NCBI RefSeq assembly: GCF_000300335.1
Contig: NZ_AMRM01000011.1
Location: 84,892-148,891 of the forward strand
Source: Nitratireductor pacificus pht-3B
Lineage (GTDB): Bacteria; Pseudomonadota; Alphaproteobacteria; Rhizobiales; Rhizobiaceae
Direction of reading: 5' to 3'
Length of the DNA: 64,000 nucleotides
A model generated the notes under the pieces. The model was not told where the DNA came from. It saw only the letters and a list, made by a program, of their open reading frames with translations, and did no database searches. Of the stretch, positions 1-8,900 are shown in pieces. The stretch's first letter is position 1, and every line of letters starts with the position of its first letter. The position numbers and the translations under genes are program-made.

Positions 1-2
1 GG

Positions 3-281
3 CAGGAGATGCAGAAAAATCTGCCGCTCGCGCCCGATCCAGTCGTCACACATGGCGACTTCTCGCTCGACAATCTACTCATCTTGGACGGTAGGGTGAC
101 CGGCTGTGTCGATGCAGGACGTGTTGGTATCGCGGACCGCTACCAGGATTTAGCGATACTCTGGAACGGTCTTGGAGAATTCGGGGAACCGCTACAGGAG
201 CGGTTTCTCACCCGGTACGGCATTTCTGAAATGGACCGAGGAAAATTGCTTTTTCATTTGCTGTTGGACGAACTGTTCTAG
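3..281 (+). CDS. Aminoglycoside 3'-phosphotransferase family protein, C-terminal part (5' end outside window)
   Basis: The reading frame is open at the left edge, so only the last ~92 residues are present. They contain the kinase catalytic loop HGDFSLDN (catalytic Asp and Mg-binding Asn), then a second acidic Mg-binding position in the segment VDAGRVGIADRYQD. The DRYQD signature is characteristic of APH(3') enzymes, which use ATP to phosphorylate aminoglycosides such as kanamycin. Family membership is clear from these motifs. Actual resistance cannot be judged from a fragment, and chromosomal homologues may act on other substrates. The gene ends at a TAG, followed by about 230 bases in which I see no convincing gene. 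Confidence 0.8.
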   Translation, partial: QEMQKNLPLAPDPVVTHGDFSLDNLLILDGRVTGCVDAGRVGIADRYQDLAILWNGLGEFGEPLQERFLTRYGISEMDRGKLLFHLLLDELF

Positions 282-509
282 AATCGGATGGCAGCTATGC
301 CGTCGAACGATACTTAAGCTGCCAGTCCCCTTCCCACCCCATTGGAGCCATTTGCTCGCGCCTCATTCCAGAGGGCTATAGCGTAAACGTAGCTCGCCGT
401 TTCATCGGCTGCAGCCCGCCATAGCTGTTTCGCTCTCCTGAAATTGTCATAAAACAATGCCCCGGTCTTCCAAAACGGGAAATCGCACGCCACGAAACCA
501 GAAGTAGTT

Positions 510-1133
510 GTGCAGCATCCGGGCATCGGTTTCTATGCGCAGATGGTTCGCCATTCACTGCAGTCGACCGTTCATCGAATCTGGGTCCGCATACTCGCCG
601 CGATCGGCATCGCTGCCGCCATCAGCGTTGCCTGGTGGATGAAGGTGGAGGCTGCGCGCGTGCCGGATGCCCCGCCGGAGATCGCCTTTGGCGCGCCCGT
701 CAGCACGGGTCGAGCGGTCTTCACGCCGCGGAAGCTCACCATCGAGACGGCGGCGCCGTCGGCAATGGCCGGCTCGCAGGGCGGCCGGAAAATCGTTCTC
801 GCGGGGCAGCTCGAGAACGTGACGGGCATAAGCCAGGTCGGGGCATTCGGCCCGCCGGACAGGCTGCCCGCGCTCTCCTCGGGCGGCTTGGATTTTCCGC
901 CGCCGCAAATCTATCTGGTCCGTGACGGAGAGCTGCTGGGGCAGATCGAACCGCGCATACGCGTGGATGTCGCCATCGTCTGGGACATTCCGGACACTTG
1001 GCGCGAACAGGAGGTGACTGTCGCGTTCAGCGCGCAGCAGTTCAAGCTGAAGGACAATCTTTATGCCAAGGCAAGCTGGCTGTCGTTCCGTCCGTCCGGC
1101 ATCCTGAGCGCACGGCCGGAGCGCGGCGCATGA
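510..1133 (+). CDS. Hypothetical membrane-anchored protein, first gene of a three-gene overlapping set
   Basis: About 207 residues from a GTG start, or 196 from the ATG at 543; neither has a strong ribosome binding site. A hydrophobic segment near residues 27-43 (VRILAAIGIAAAISVAWW) would anchor the protein in the inner membrane with the rest in the periplasm. The remainder is predicted soluble, beta-rich and without Cys. I do not recognise the family. Its TGA overlaps the ATG of the next gene (ATGA), which in turn overlaps the third, so the three are probably translationally coupled and may form one envelope complex. No function is assigned. Confidence 0.7.
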   Translation: MQHPGIGFYAQMVRHSLQSTVHRIWVRILAAIGIAAAISVAWWMKVEAARVPDAPPEIAFGAPVSTGRAVFTPRKLTIETAAPSAMAGSQGGRKIVLAGQLENVTGISQVGAFGPPDRLPALSSGGLDFPPPQIYLVRDGELLGQIEPRIRVDVAIVWDIPDTWREQEVTVAFSAQQFKLKDNLYAKASWLSFRPSGILSARPERGA

Positions 1134-1678
1134 GCCATGCCGGCAATCTGGTGGTCTTCGTGCTCGGCGGTGCGATGCTCGGCACGATGATGAACACGCT
1201 GCCCGGCTACGACGCCAGCCTCCAGCCCTTCGTCGTGCACGCTGACGAAAACGGGTTCGGACAGGGACGGTCGTTCACGGCTGAGCTGCGCGGCTTCCGG
1301 TCGAGCGACGCGATCTCCTATACCAGGTACGGCAAGGATATCGTCCGAGACACTTCGGCCATCTTTCTGGTCGCCGAGCTTTCGATCTCGGCGCGACGGG
1401 GCTCGCAGCAGGTCGAGGCGATCTGGCTCGGCGCGACAGGCCGGCAATACAAGGAGTCCACCCGTCTCGACGGCGCTCCCCGCATTCTCGCCTCGGCACG
1501 CTTCGAACCGCTGCTGAACGGTCGGTCCCTCGCCGTGTTCGAGCTGCCCGAAGACGAGATCGTCGGCGGTCGGCTTGTGCTGATGGCGCGCGGCAGCGCG
1601 GTCCTGGACAGCGCGGTGCACTTTGCCGAGCCCACGACCCTCCCGGAAAGACAGGCCATGCTGAGGCTGGAACCATGA
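1130..1678 (+). CDS. Hypothetical exported or membrane-anchored protein, second gene of the set
   Basis: 182 residues. The start chosen is the ATG at 1130 because it overlaps the upstream stop as ATGA, although the frame stays open further upstream. The N-terminus (MSHAGNLVVFVLGGAMLGTM) is a hydrophobic signal or anchor segment; the rest is a soluble domain of about 160 residues. Size and layout resemble its two neighbours (one N-terminal anchor plus a domain of about 170 residues), which suggests related roles, though I see no clear sequence repeat between them. Its stop overlaps the third gene's ATG. Family not recognised. Confidence 0.7.
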   Translation: MSHAGNLVVFVLGGAMLGTMMNTLPGYDASLQPFVVHADENGFGQGRSFTAELRGFRSSDAISYTRYGKDIVRDTSAIFLVAELSISARRGSQQVEAIWLGATGRQYKESTRLDGAPRILASARFEPLLNGRSLAVFELPEDEIVGGRLVLMARGSAVLDSAVHFAEPTTLPERQAMLRLEP

Positions 1679-2844
1679 GGCGGGCACGTTGGCTCGGGGC
1701 AACGCTCTTGCTGTTCGTCGCCACGCTCGGCCTGAAGGGATGGCCGGATTTCAGGGATCTCGCCCATCAGCGGGAATGGGACGTCACCAGCGCCGATGGT
1801 GCCGAGGGAGCACTGGCGGGGGTGCGCGTCGGCGTGCGGGAAGCGCGCGCGGCGGTCGTCGACAGCCAGCCGGATCGTGCGCTCCTTCACGTGCGTCTCG
1901 ATCTTCAGGGCGCGCCCGAAGCCGCGAACTCATGGATAGACTGCCGCGCCAGCCTGCAAGGGGCAGGTGGCGAGACCTGGCTGCCTCTCCAGGATTATTC
2001 GATACGTGGCGCGATCAGGATTCTGGCGCCGGACGGGAAGGACAACGGCAATTGCAGTCCGGGAGCGGTCTCGGAAGCCGGCCCGGCGACGTTCGACCAG
2101 ATCTATCGCATTCCGGCGTCGGCGCTCGACGATCTGACCCTGCGGGTTTCGGGATACGGAACGCGGCCCTCCGCGCTCGCCTTCGAGATCGAACCGACGG
2201 TGCGTGTCTTCAGATCGCAATTATCGCCGGCGCGCCGATCAACTCTGCGGCGCCGGCTCGGGTGCGGTCGCCTGCTGCTGCTGGGCGCGTCCGGCCAGTT
2301 CCAGCCCTGCCGCAAGAATGCAGAACTGAACGATCACCACGATCAGCCCATTCTGCGGCTGGCCCGGAACGCCGAACAGGATGTTCAAGGGGGCTTCCAG
2401 GAGCCGCCACACCAGCTGATCCTGCGGGCCGAGAATCCTTGTCGCGCCTATCCAGGCCCATCGCCCGAGCCAGTCGGCAAGACGCCAGAGCACGATGACG
2501 GAAACCGTCAGCGCCGCGCCGGCCGATGCCGCCAGCATCACCCCGTTGGCGACCGCATGCCACCGCTTTATCGTTCCGCCCCAGAAATATCCGATGAAGT
2601 CGGTGAGGGGCTTCGGCAGGCTGGTCCAGCGGTTCAGCACCCGGCCGGTCATTCGTTCGGTCGCGCTGGTCATCATGTTCAGGTCGTGGCCGTAGATGAT
2701 CGCGCCGAGATTGAACCAGATCAGGGGCAGGGCCGAATACCAGAACAGCGACTTCAGCCACGGCCAAAGCTGGAATTCGGCTGGCCAGTCCACCGGGCGC
2801 ACCTCCGGGCTGATCACTTCCGCACCGGCTGCGGGGACCAATGA
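1675..2844 (+). CDS. Hypothetical anchored protein, third gene of the set; true 3' end uncertain (frame runs antisense through the next gene)
   Basis: The start ATG overlaps the preceding stop (ATGA). Residues 1-182 look like a genuine protein: a hydrophobic N-terminus (WLGATLLLFVATLGL) and an extracytoplasmic domain matching its two neighbours in size. From about position 2220 the frame continues to a TGA at 2844, but that half is antisense to the convincing membrane protein on the minus strand and is rich in Arg/His/Gln/Pro, as antisense frames in high-GC DNA usually are. The real gene therefore probably ends near 2220-2330. A single C-to-T difference at 2218 would create TAA, and a frame slip would end at the TGA at 2327-2329. 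Function unknown. Confidence 0.55.
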   Translation: MRRARWLGATLLLFVATLGLKGWPDFRDLAHQREWDVTSADGAEGALAGVRVGVREARAAVVDSQPDRALLHVRLDLQGAPEAANSWIDCRASLQGAGGETWLPLQDYSIRGAIRILAPDGKDNGNCSPGAVSEAGPATFDQIYRIPASALDDLTLRVSGYGTRPSALAFEIEPTVRVFRSQLSPARRSTLRRRLGCGRLLLLGASGQFQPCRKNAELNDHHDQPILRLARNAEQDVQGGFQEPPHQLILRAENPCRAYPGPSPEPVGKTPEHDDGNRQRRAGRCRQHHPVGDRMPPLYRSAPEISDEVGEGLRQAGPAVQHPAGHSFGRAGHHVQVVAVDDRAEIEPDQGQGRIPEQRLQPRPKLEFGWPVHRAHLRADHFRTGCGDQ

Positions 2845-3546
2845 CCGGAAGATGTCCTGCGGTGACGGGAAGCGCGCAAGCCATTCGACGAACTGGCCCT
2901 GCCAGCCCGAGATCAGGTAAAGGCCAAGCAGGACCCAGGTCGCCTCGCAGGCCACGATGAACAGCGGCCAAAGACGACCGCCGGTCTTCCTGTGCCGTTC
3001 CTTCGCTGCCCGGCGCAGCACCCATATGACGAGGACCGCCACGCCAATCCACAGGGAGCTCTCGACCTCCAGCGCCGTGGGGCCGCTGTCGTCGGGGTTC
3101 ACAAAGTCGATCCGGCTCAGCTGCGCATCGAGGAAAAGTTTCGAATAGTCGCGCAACGTGTTCGAAAGGAAGCCCCAGCCCGCGTAGTAGCCGTAGAAGG
3201 GGATGAGAACGGCAAGCAGCGCGCCGGCAAAGAAACCGCGGTCTCGGGTCTCGGGCTCTGTCGTTTCAGCCTTGATGTGTTGGCGCCGTCGCCGCAACAG
3301 CGGCAGTCCGTCGCGCAGGACGATGAACATCCCCGCGAAAACGATAAGCTGCAGCAATATGATGGGCGCGAGCGCGATCAGGCCGGCAAAACGGCTCAGG
3401 AACCCGATCTCGACTGCGCCGCGCAGCAGCAGGATGTGGAGAAGGTAGCTGCCCATCCAGATGGCGCTCAGCGGGGCACCGAGCCGCACGAGAAGGTTCG
3501 CGCTCAAGCGGATGTGAGCGCCGACGATGGAAAAGCTCTCGGGCAT
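2239..3546 (-). CDS. Polytopic inner-membrane protein of unknown function
   Basis: 435 residues with about eight hydrophobic segments: two or three near residues 20-75, one near 105-125, a pair around 170-215, then further segments near 265-290, 325-355 and 400-425. Between the middle segments is a soluble stretch that includes HDLNMMTSATERMTGRVLNR. The C-terminus is polar and Gln/Pro-rich. Codon use and hydrophobic periodicity make coding certain. It converges on the three-gene set 510-2220, and the pairing suggests one functional unit, but I recognise no family or catalytic motif. The start ATG is followed by a short polar N-terminus. Confidence 0.75.
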   Translation of the reverse strand: MPESFSIVGAHIRLSANLLVRLGAPLSAIWMGSYLLHILLLRGAVEIGFLSRFAGLIALAPIILLQLIVFAGMFIVLRDGLPLLRRRRQHIKAETTEPETRDRGFFAGALLAVLIPFYGYYAGWGFLSNTLRDYSKLFLDAQLSRIDFVNPDDSGPTALEVESSLWIGVAVLVIWVLRRAAKERHRKTGGRLWPLFIVACEATWVLLGLYLISGWQGQFVEWLARFPSPQDIFRSLVPAAGAEVISPEVRPVDWPAEFQLWPWLKSLFWYSALPLIWFNLGAIIYGHDLNMMTSATERMTGRVLNRWTSLPKPLTDFIGYFWGGTIKRWHAVANGVMLAASAGAALTVSVIVLWRLADWLGRWAWIGATRILGPQDQLVWRLLEAPLNILFGVPGQPQNGLIVVIVQFCILAAGLELAGRAQQQQATAPEPAPQS

Positions 3547-3615
3547 GTGCGGTCACGGGCCTCTGGAGAATCGCTGCTTCGTTGCCGAGCCCCCACCCGT
3601 CACGGCCCCAATCTA

Positions 3616-3664
3616 GAGCATCGGGGCGGAAAGTGGAATCCGGTTTTCGGTTGTTCCGATGCTC
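3616..3664. repeat. Small palindromic intergenic repeat
   Basis: GAGCATCGG at 3616-3624 is repeated inverted as CCGATGCTC at 3656-3664. The 31 bases between them (gaaagtggaatccggttttc and neighbours) are themselves partly self-complementary. Elements with this GAGCATCGG...AAGTGGAATCCGG core are, from memory, dispersed widely in Rhizobiales intergenic regions. The transcript would fold into a single hairpin. Function unknown. Confidence 0.6.
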
Positions 3665-3762
3665 CATCAATGGATCCTGGTCGCGGATCATTCTCCGGTC
3701 AGGTGGATCGCCTGAACTCGAATGAGATTGGAAAAACAAAGAGATAAGACACGCATTGGTGA

Positions 3763-3966
3763 ATTTTCGCCACTCGACAGGAGGGCCGGGCGCAATGGTG
3801 GCTGCCCGATCTCGGCTTGCAGGCCGTTCCCGATCCGCGCATGCCGCTTGTCGCGCGCATCAGGGCCGAAGATCACCCGGAGAAGCACGCCTGCCGCCGG
3901 TTCTTCGAACGGCGAACACATGCCGGCTCCCGAAGCCCGTCCAGCAGGGCGGCAGGTCAAGGCTGA
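3763..3966 (+). pseudogene. Possible gene remnant in the 3547-4121 intergenic stretch
   Basis: The gap 3547-4121 has no intact gene. In one frame, from just after a TGA at 3760 to a TGA at 3964, the translation has ordinary protein character (WWLPDLGLQAVPDPRMPLVA followed by RIRAEDHPEKHACRRFFERR) but lacks a credible start or ribosome binding site. This may be the decayed tail of a lost gene. I cannot name the family, and chance open frames are common at this GC content, so confidence is low. Confidence 0.25.
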
Positions 3967-4121
3967 GCCCTCCAGCAGCGGTGCCCAGTAGCACATCTGT
4001 GCGAATTTACTCCCGGACGGCAGCGCCACATTCTGACGGCACAGACGGGCCGTGATCCTTCTGAAATGCACCCCTTGTGGTCAGGTCCGCTGTCAGATCC
4101 ATTTTCCGGGAGAACTTCCAT

Positions 4122-4436
4122 ATGAGACTTATTTCAGTTGCATGCTCAACGGCCCTGGCACTCGGCATCGGGATGGGCGCCGCCTCGGCTTTCCAGCTCA
4201 ATTTCATCGGGAGCGGCAGCGACAGCCACCATGGCGTCCAGTGCAACAACGGAACCTATTTCGAAATGCGGCAGGTCGGCGTCTACAAGCAGTGGGGGGT
4301 CATTTCCGGCTCCACGGTCAACGTGCCGGACTGGAGGAAGTTCGATTCCTGCAGGGGCAATGTGCGTTCCGCGACCCATATCCGCAGCCCGGGCCAGGCG
4401 GCCGCCACCCTTTGCGCCTGCGCCGGCTCGAGCTGA
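4122..4436 (+). CDS. Small secreted cysteine-containing protein
   Basis: 104 residues. The ATG at 4122 follows a GGGAGAA ribosome binding site and begins a classic signal peptide (MRLISVACSTALALGIGM, likely cleavage after ASA). The mature part, about 80 residues, has four Cys (CNNG, SCRG and the C-terminal CAC), suggesting disulfides in the periplasm or outside the cell. It stands alone. No known family recognised. Confidence 0.65.
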   Translation: MRLISVACSTALALGIGMGAASAFQLNFIGSGSDSHHGVQCNNGTYFEMRQVGVYKQWGVISGSTVNVPDWRKFDSCRGNVRSATHIRSPGQAAATLCACAGSS

Positions 4437-4673
4437 GTGGATCGTCAACCCATCCGATCGAATCTGATACAAGGGGCGTCATCAGGTCCAAATGGTCGCC
4501 GGAGGCAGCAAGGCCCCCGGCGACTATCCGGCCGCCCTTCGCGGGCTGGCCGGTCTGCAGTATCGGGGATGCCGGGCGCCACCAGAGGTGGGGAGCTATG
4601 GCGCCGAGGTCGGTTTTCCTCGCTCTCCGGCCTTTTGCTCGGATGTGGGCAGCATCCGCCCCGACTGCAAACG

Positions 4674-5615
4674 CTATTCTCCCTTCACGGCCTCGGCCCA
4701 GCTCTTCATGCCGCTCTTTCCGTCGAGGAAGGGCAGCGCCGCCCGATACACTTCGGGCGCCATGAAGGTCTCGTAGTGGGTGAGGTCCGGCAGGATGGCG
4801 AGGCGGTTGCCTGCCATGTACTCGCGCTGCCAGCCGGCGTCCTTCAGGCCGCCGCCGAGCATCTGGTAGAAGGAGACGATGTGCTCCGGCCGGATCATGT
4901 CGCTGTCGCCGTAGACGAGCATCACCGGCATGGTGAGCTTCTTCACTGCGGCCGAGTAGTCGTAGGGGCTGCGCAGCAGCTCACCGACTTCGTCCAGAAG
5001 CTTCGGGAACTCGCCGGGCTCCGGCGCGACCGCCAGGTAGGACTGGTACATCGGTGTGTCCTTCATGGCCTCGGCGGCCGCACCGGAAAGCTGCGCCTGC
5101 TGGGGCAGCATTTCGGGGAAGAAGCCCTCGCGGGAATAGGGCATGGAGATGAGCACCAGCCGGCGGACGCGCTCCGGCGCCTGCGCGGCCATGTGGAGCC
5201 CGGTCCAGGCGCCGAACGAATAGCCCAGCACATCGACCTGGTCGTAGCCGAGCGCGTCGACCAGAACGGCCATGTCCGCGCCGATGTCGGCCATGTCGAT
5301 CGACCGGTCGCCGAGCTGCGTGCGGCCATGGCCGTGCAGATCGACCGCGATCACCGTGCGGCTCTTCACCAGCATCGGGAGAATCGGCGCGTACATGTCG
5401 ATCGAGCCAAGGCCGCCGTGGAGCAGCAGGAGCGGCTCGCCCTCGCCGTGGATCTCGTAATAGTAGTCCACGCCGTTGACCGACTGCCGGCCTGTCTTCG
5501 TGGCCCGGGAGTCGGACTGCATGGCCGGAGATGTGCTCTCCGCGCGAGCGGCATCGGGCGTTGCGGTGGTGATGACGGCAGCTGCAAGAATTGCGCAAAG
5601 CATGAACTTCAGCAT
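4674..5615 (-). CDS. Exported alpha/beta-fold hydrolase
   Basis: 313 residues. The ATG at 5615 follows AGAGGAAG and starts a signal peptide (MLKFMLCAILAAAVITTA, cleavage probably after ARA). The mature protein has the oxyanion segment LLLHGG, the nucleophile elbow GYSFG (Ser nucleophile), the acid region VYGDSD and the catalytic His in LTHYE, so the triad is complete. The substrate could be an ester, lactone or amide; the sequence does not decide. The frame extends far upstream antisense to the macroglobulin gene, but that extension has no start signal or coding character. It is transcribed divergently from the macroglobulin gene across a 375-base gap. Confidence 0.85.
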   Translation of the reverse strand: MLKFMLCAILAAAVITTATPDAARAESTSPAMQSDSRATKTGRQSVNGVDYYYEIHGEGEPLLLLHGGLGSIDMYAPILPMLVKSRTVIAVDLHGHGRTQLGDRSIDMADIGADMAVLVDALGYDQVDVLGYSFGAWTGLHMAAQAPERVRRLVLISMPYSREGFFPEMLPQQAQLSGAAAEAMKDTPMYQSYLAVAPEPGEFPKLLDEVGELLRSPYDYSAAVKKLTMPVMLVYGDSDMIRPEHIVSFYQMLGGGLKDAGWQREYMAGNRLAILPDLTHYETFMAPEVYRAALPFLDGKSGMKSWAEAVKGE

Positions 5616-5924
5616 CTCATTCTTCCTCTGTTGAGCGGTTTTGCCCGTGCGTGCCGGGTTGACCCGAGGACGCCCGGCGGAGCGGAGAATCGACAGGGCG
5701 GCAAGAAAATCTGGCTGGTCGGGCGATGATCCAAGGAGTGTTCGAGCAACGAGACACGGCGCCGGGCCGGGGCTGGCGGCCGGTCGATCCCGCTCTGAAT
5801 GGACTTCCCGGGGACTGTGCAGCATTCCCCATGGGCAGTCGATTACCCTCCGGGTAAACTCCCGAAGGGCGATGGCGCCCGGTTTGTGAGCGGGACGAGA
5901 GCCGGGACGCGGTTTCGTTGCCTG

Positions 5925-5955
5925 TTGACACAGTTTTGCAAAACTGGGCCAATAT
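5925..5955 (+). promoter_or_regulatory. Promoter with a perfect palindromic operator candidate upstream of the macroglobulin gene
   Basis: A consensus -35 box TTGACA (5925-5930) is followed directly by the perfect 16-base palindrome CAGTTTTGCAAAACTG (5931-5946) and then a weak -10-like CAATAT (5950-5955, 19-base spacer). A protein bound to the palindrome would cover the spacer and block RNA polymerase. The binding factor is unknown. The rest of the 5616-5990 gap shows nothing else I can name. Confidence 0.5.
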
Positions 5956-5990
5956 CCGGGGACGGTATCGGCAGCTGCTGGAGGAATGCT

Positions 5991-8900
5991 ATGCGTGCGG
6001 CACGCGGACTTTCCCTTTTTCTCGCCCTGTTTTTCGGCATCACGCTTTCCGCGGCGGCGCAGGATGCGCGGCGCATCGTGACGAGCGACAATGGCGACTA
6101 TTTCGGCTTCGACCTGCGGACCGAACAGGACGTCTCGCTCGATCAGTGCAAGGCTGCCTGCCTGGGCGACGCGCAATGCCGGGCCTTCACCTACAACACG
6201 CGCGCCGAATGGTGCTTCCTCAAATCCGATTTCAACCGGCTCAACAGCTTCGACGACGCCGTTGCCGGCAAGGTGGTGACGGCGGGCGGCGGAGAGGACA
6301 TCGGCGCGGCCCCGGAGCTGCGTTTCGTGCCGGAGCATGTGCTGCGGGAGGCGGAGCAGTATCGCGGCGAGGTGATGCGCGACGCGAATGCCGGCGAGGC
6401 CGGGTTCGTCTCGCTGGTGTCGGGCGCGGGGCAGGCGCTCGCCAGCGGAAACGCGCGCGGGGCGATGCACGACTATCAGGCGGCGATCGCCGTCGAGCCG
6501 GAGAACGCCGCCCTGTGGACCGGCTTGGCGCGCGCCGTGACGGCGATGCAGCTGACCGGCAATGAATCGATCTACGCGTTGCAGCGCGCAGGGACCGGCG
6601 CCGGGGTGATCGCCTACGATCTGTCGCGCAGCACCGAGGGGCGGGCCGACGCGCTGGCGGCGCTGGCCGGCGCGCTCGAGCGGCGTAACCTGTTCCGTCC
6701 GGCGCTCAGCGCCTACGAGGCGAGCCTGGCGCTGCAGCCGGCGCCGCAGGTGCAGGCTCTCTATGCGGACCTGAAGCGCCGCAAGGGCTTCCGCGTGCTC
6801 GACCACACGGTCGATTCCGACAGCGCCAGCCCGCGGGTCTGCGTGCAGTTCTCGGAAGATCTGGTGAAGAGCGGGATCGACTACGCCAAGTACATGACGG
6901 TCGAGAACCAGCGGTCCGTCGCCATCGATCAGGGCGACAAGGAGTTGTGCGTCGCCGGGCTGAAGCATGGCGAGCAGTACCGGATCGTCGTCCGGCAGGG
7001 GCTGCCGGCTGCCATCGGCGAGGTGATCGCCGAACCGGTTCCCCTGGAGATTTACGTTCGCGACCGCGCGCCATCGCTGCGCTTCACCGGTGACAATTTC
7101 GTCCTGCCGTCGAGCGCCCGGCGCGGCATTCCGTTCGTCTCGGTGAACGCGGCGAGCGCGAAGCTCGTGCTTTACCGGGTCGGCGATCGCGGTCTCGCCC
7201 GGCTTCTGACGGAATCGAAATTCCTGCGCCAGCTCGACGGCTACGAGGTCGACCAGGTGGCCGACGAGATGGGCGAACCGGTCTGGGAAGGCACAGTCGA
7301 GATCGCTTCCGAACTCAACAAGGACGTGGTGACCAGCATCCCGATCGACGAGGCCGTGCCCGAGCGCAGACCCGGCATCTACATGCTGACCGCCGTTCCC
7401 GAGGGCGACACCAGCGAGACCTGGAACAGCCGCGCGACGCAATGGTTCCTCGTCTCGGACATCGGGCTTTCCACCTTCACCGGCAATGACGGGCTTTCCG
7501 TCTTCGCCCGCTCGCTGGCCTCGGCGGCGCCCGCCGCCGGCCTGAAGCTGAAGCTGCTGGCGCGCAACAACGAGGTGCTCGGCGAGGCCGAGACCGATGC
7601 GGACGGCCGCGCGGTGTTTTCGCCGGGCCTGTCGCGCGGCACGGCCGGGCTGGCGCCCGCCGCGATCATCGCCGAGAACGGCGAAGACGACTTCGTCTTC
7701 CTGGACATGACGCGCGCCGGCTTCGACCTGTCGGACCGCGGCGTTACGGGCCGGCCTTCGCCCGGTCCGCTCGACGCGTTCGCCTGGACGGAACGCGGCA
7801 TCTATCGGGCCGGCGAGACCGTCCATGCGTCGGCGCTGCTGCGCGATCCTTCCGCCGACGCGGTGGACGACCTGCCGCTGACCTTCATCTTCCGCCGTCC
7901 CGACGGCGTGGAAAGCCGGCGCATCGTTTCGCAGGGCGCGGATCTCGGCGGTCACGGCGTGGATCTGCCGCTGCCCGAAACCGCGATGCGCGGCACCTGG
8001 ACGCTCAGCATCCACACGGATCCGAAGCAGACGGCGCTTTCGGAGAAGACGTTCCTGGTCGAGGATTTCGTGCCCGACCGGACCGAGTTCGACCTGACGA
8101 GCGCCGATGCGGAAATCCCCGTCGGCGGTGCGACGCAGGTGACCCTGGACGGGCGTTATCTCTACGGCGCTCCCGCGACCGGGATGACGCTCGAAGGGCA
8201 ACTCACCATCGACACGACGCGCGCATGGGAAGCCTTCCCCGGCTATGTCTTCGGCCTGGAGGACGAGGAAGACGTGGACGCCAGCCGCACCGCGCTGACC
8301 GGTCTTCCCGAAACGGATGCGGATGGCCGGGCCGTGTTCGACATCTCCGTCGACAACGCGCCGTCCACCACCCAGCTGCTCACGGCGGAGGTCCGCGTGC
8401 AGATGCGCGAGGCCGGCGGCCGAGCGGTCGAGCGGGCAATCGACATCGGCATCGCGCCGCAGACGGAGATGATCGGCATCAGACCGGAATTCTCCGGCGG
8501 GCAGGTGCCCGAGGGCGGGACCGCGAATTTCCGCGTCATCGCCGTCGATCCCGACGGCAACCGCGTCGCCATGCCCGGCATCAAGTGGTCGCTCCTGAAG
8601 GTCGAGCGCCGCTATCAATGGTATCGGAACGAGGGGTCGTGGAACTACGAGCCGATCACCTCCACCAGCCTCGTGCAGGAAGGGACCGTCGCCGCGACGG
8701 CCGACAGCGAACCGCAGATCGGCGTTTCGGTCGACTGGGGCCGCTACCGGCTGGAGGTGGAAGGCCCCGAGGCCGACGGCCCGATCTCCAGCGTCGAGTT
8801 CACCTCGGGCTGGTATGTGGAAGCAAGCTCGACGGAGACGCCGGACGGGCTGGAAGTGGCGCTCGATCGCGAGGGCTATGCGGTGGGCGACACGGCGAAG

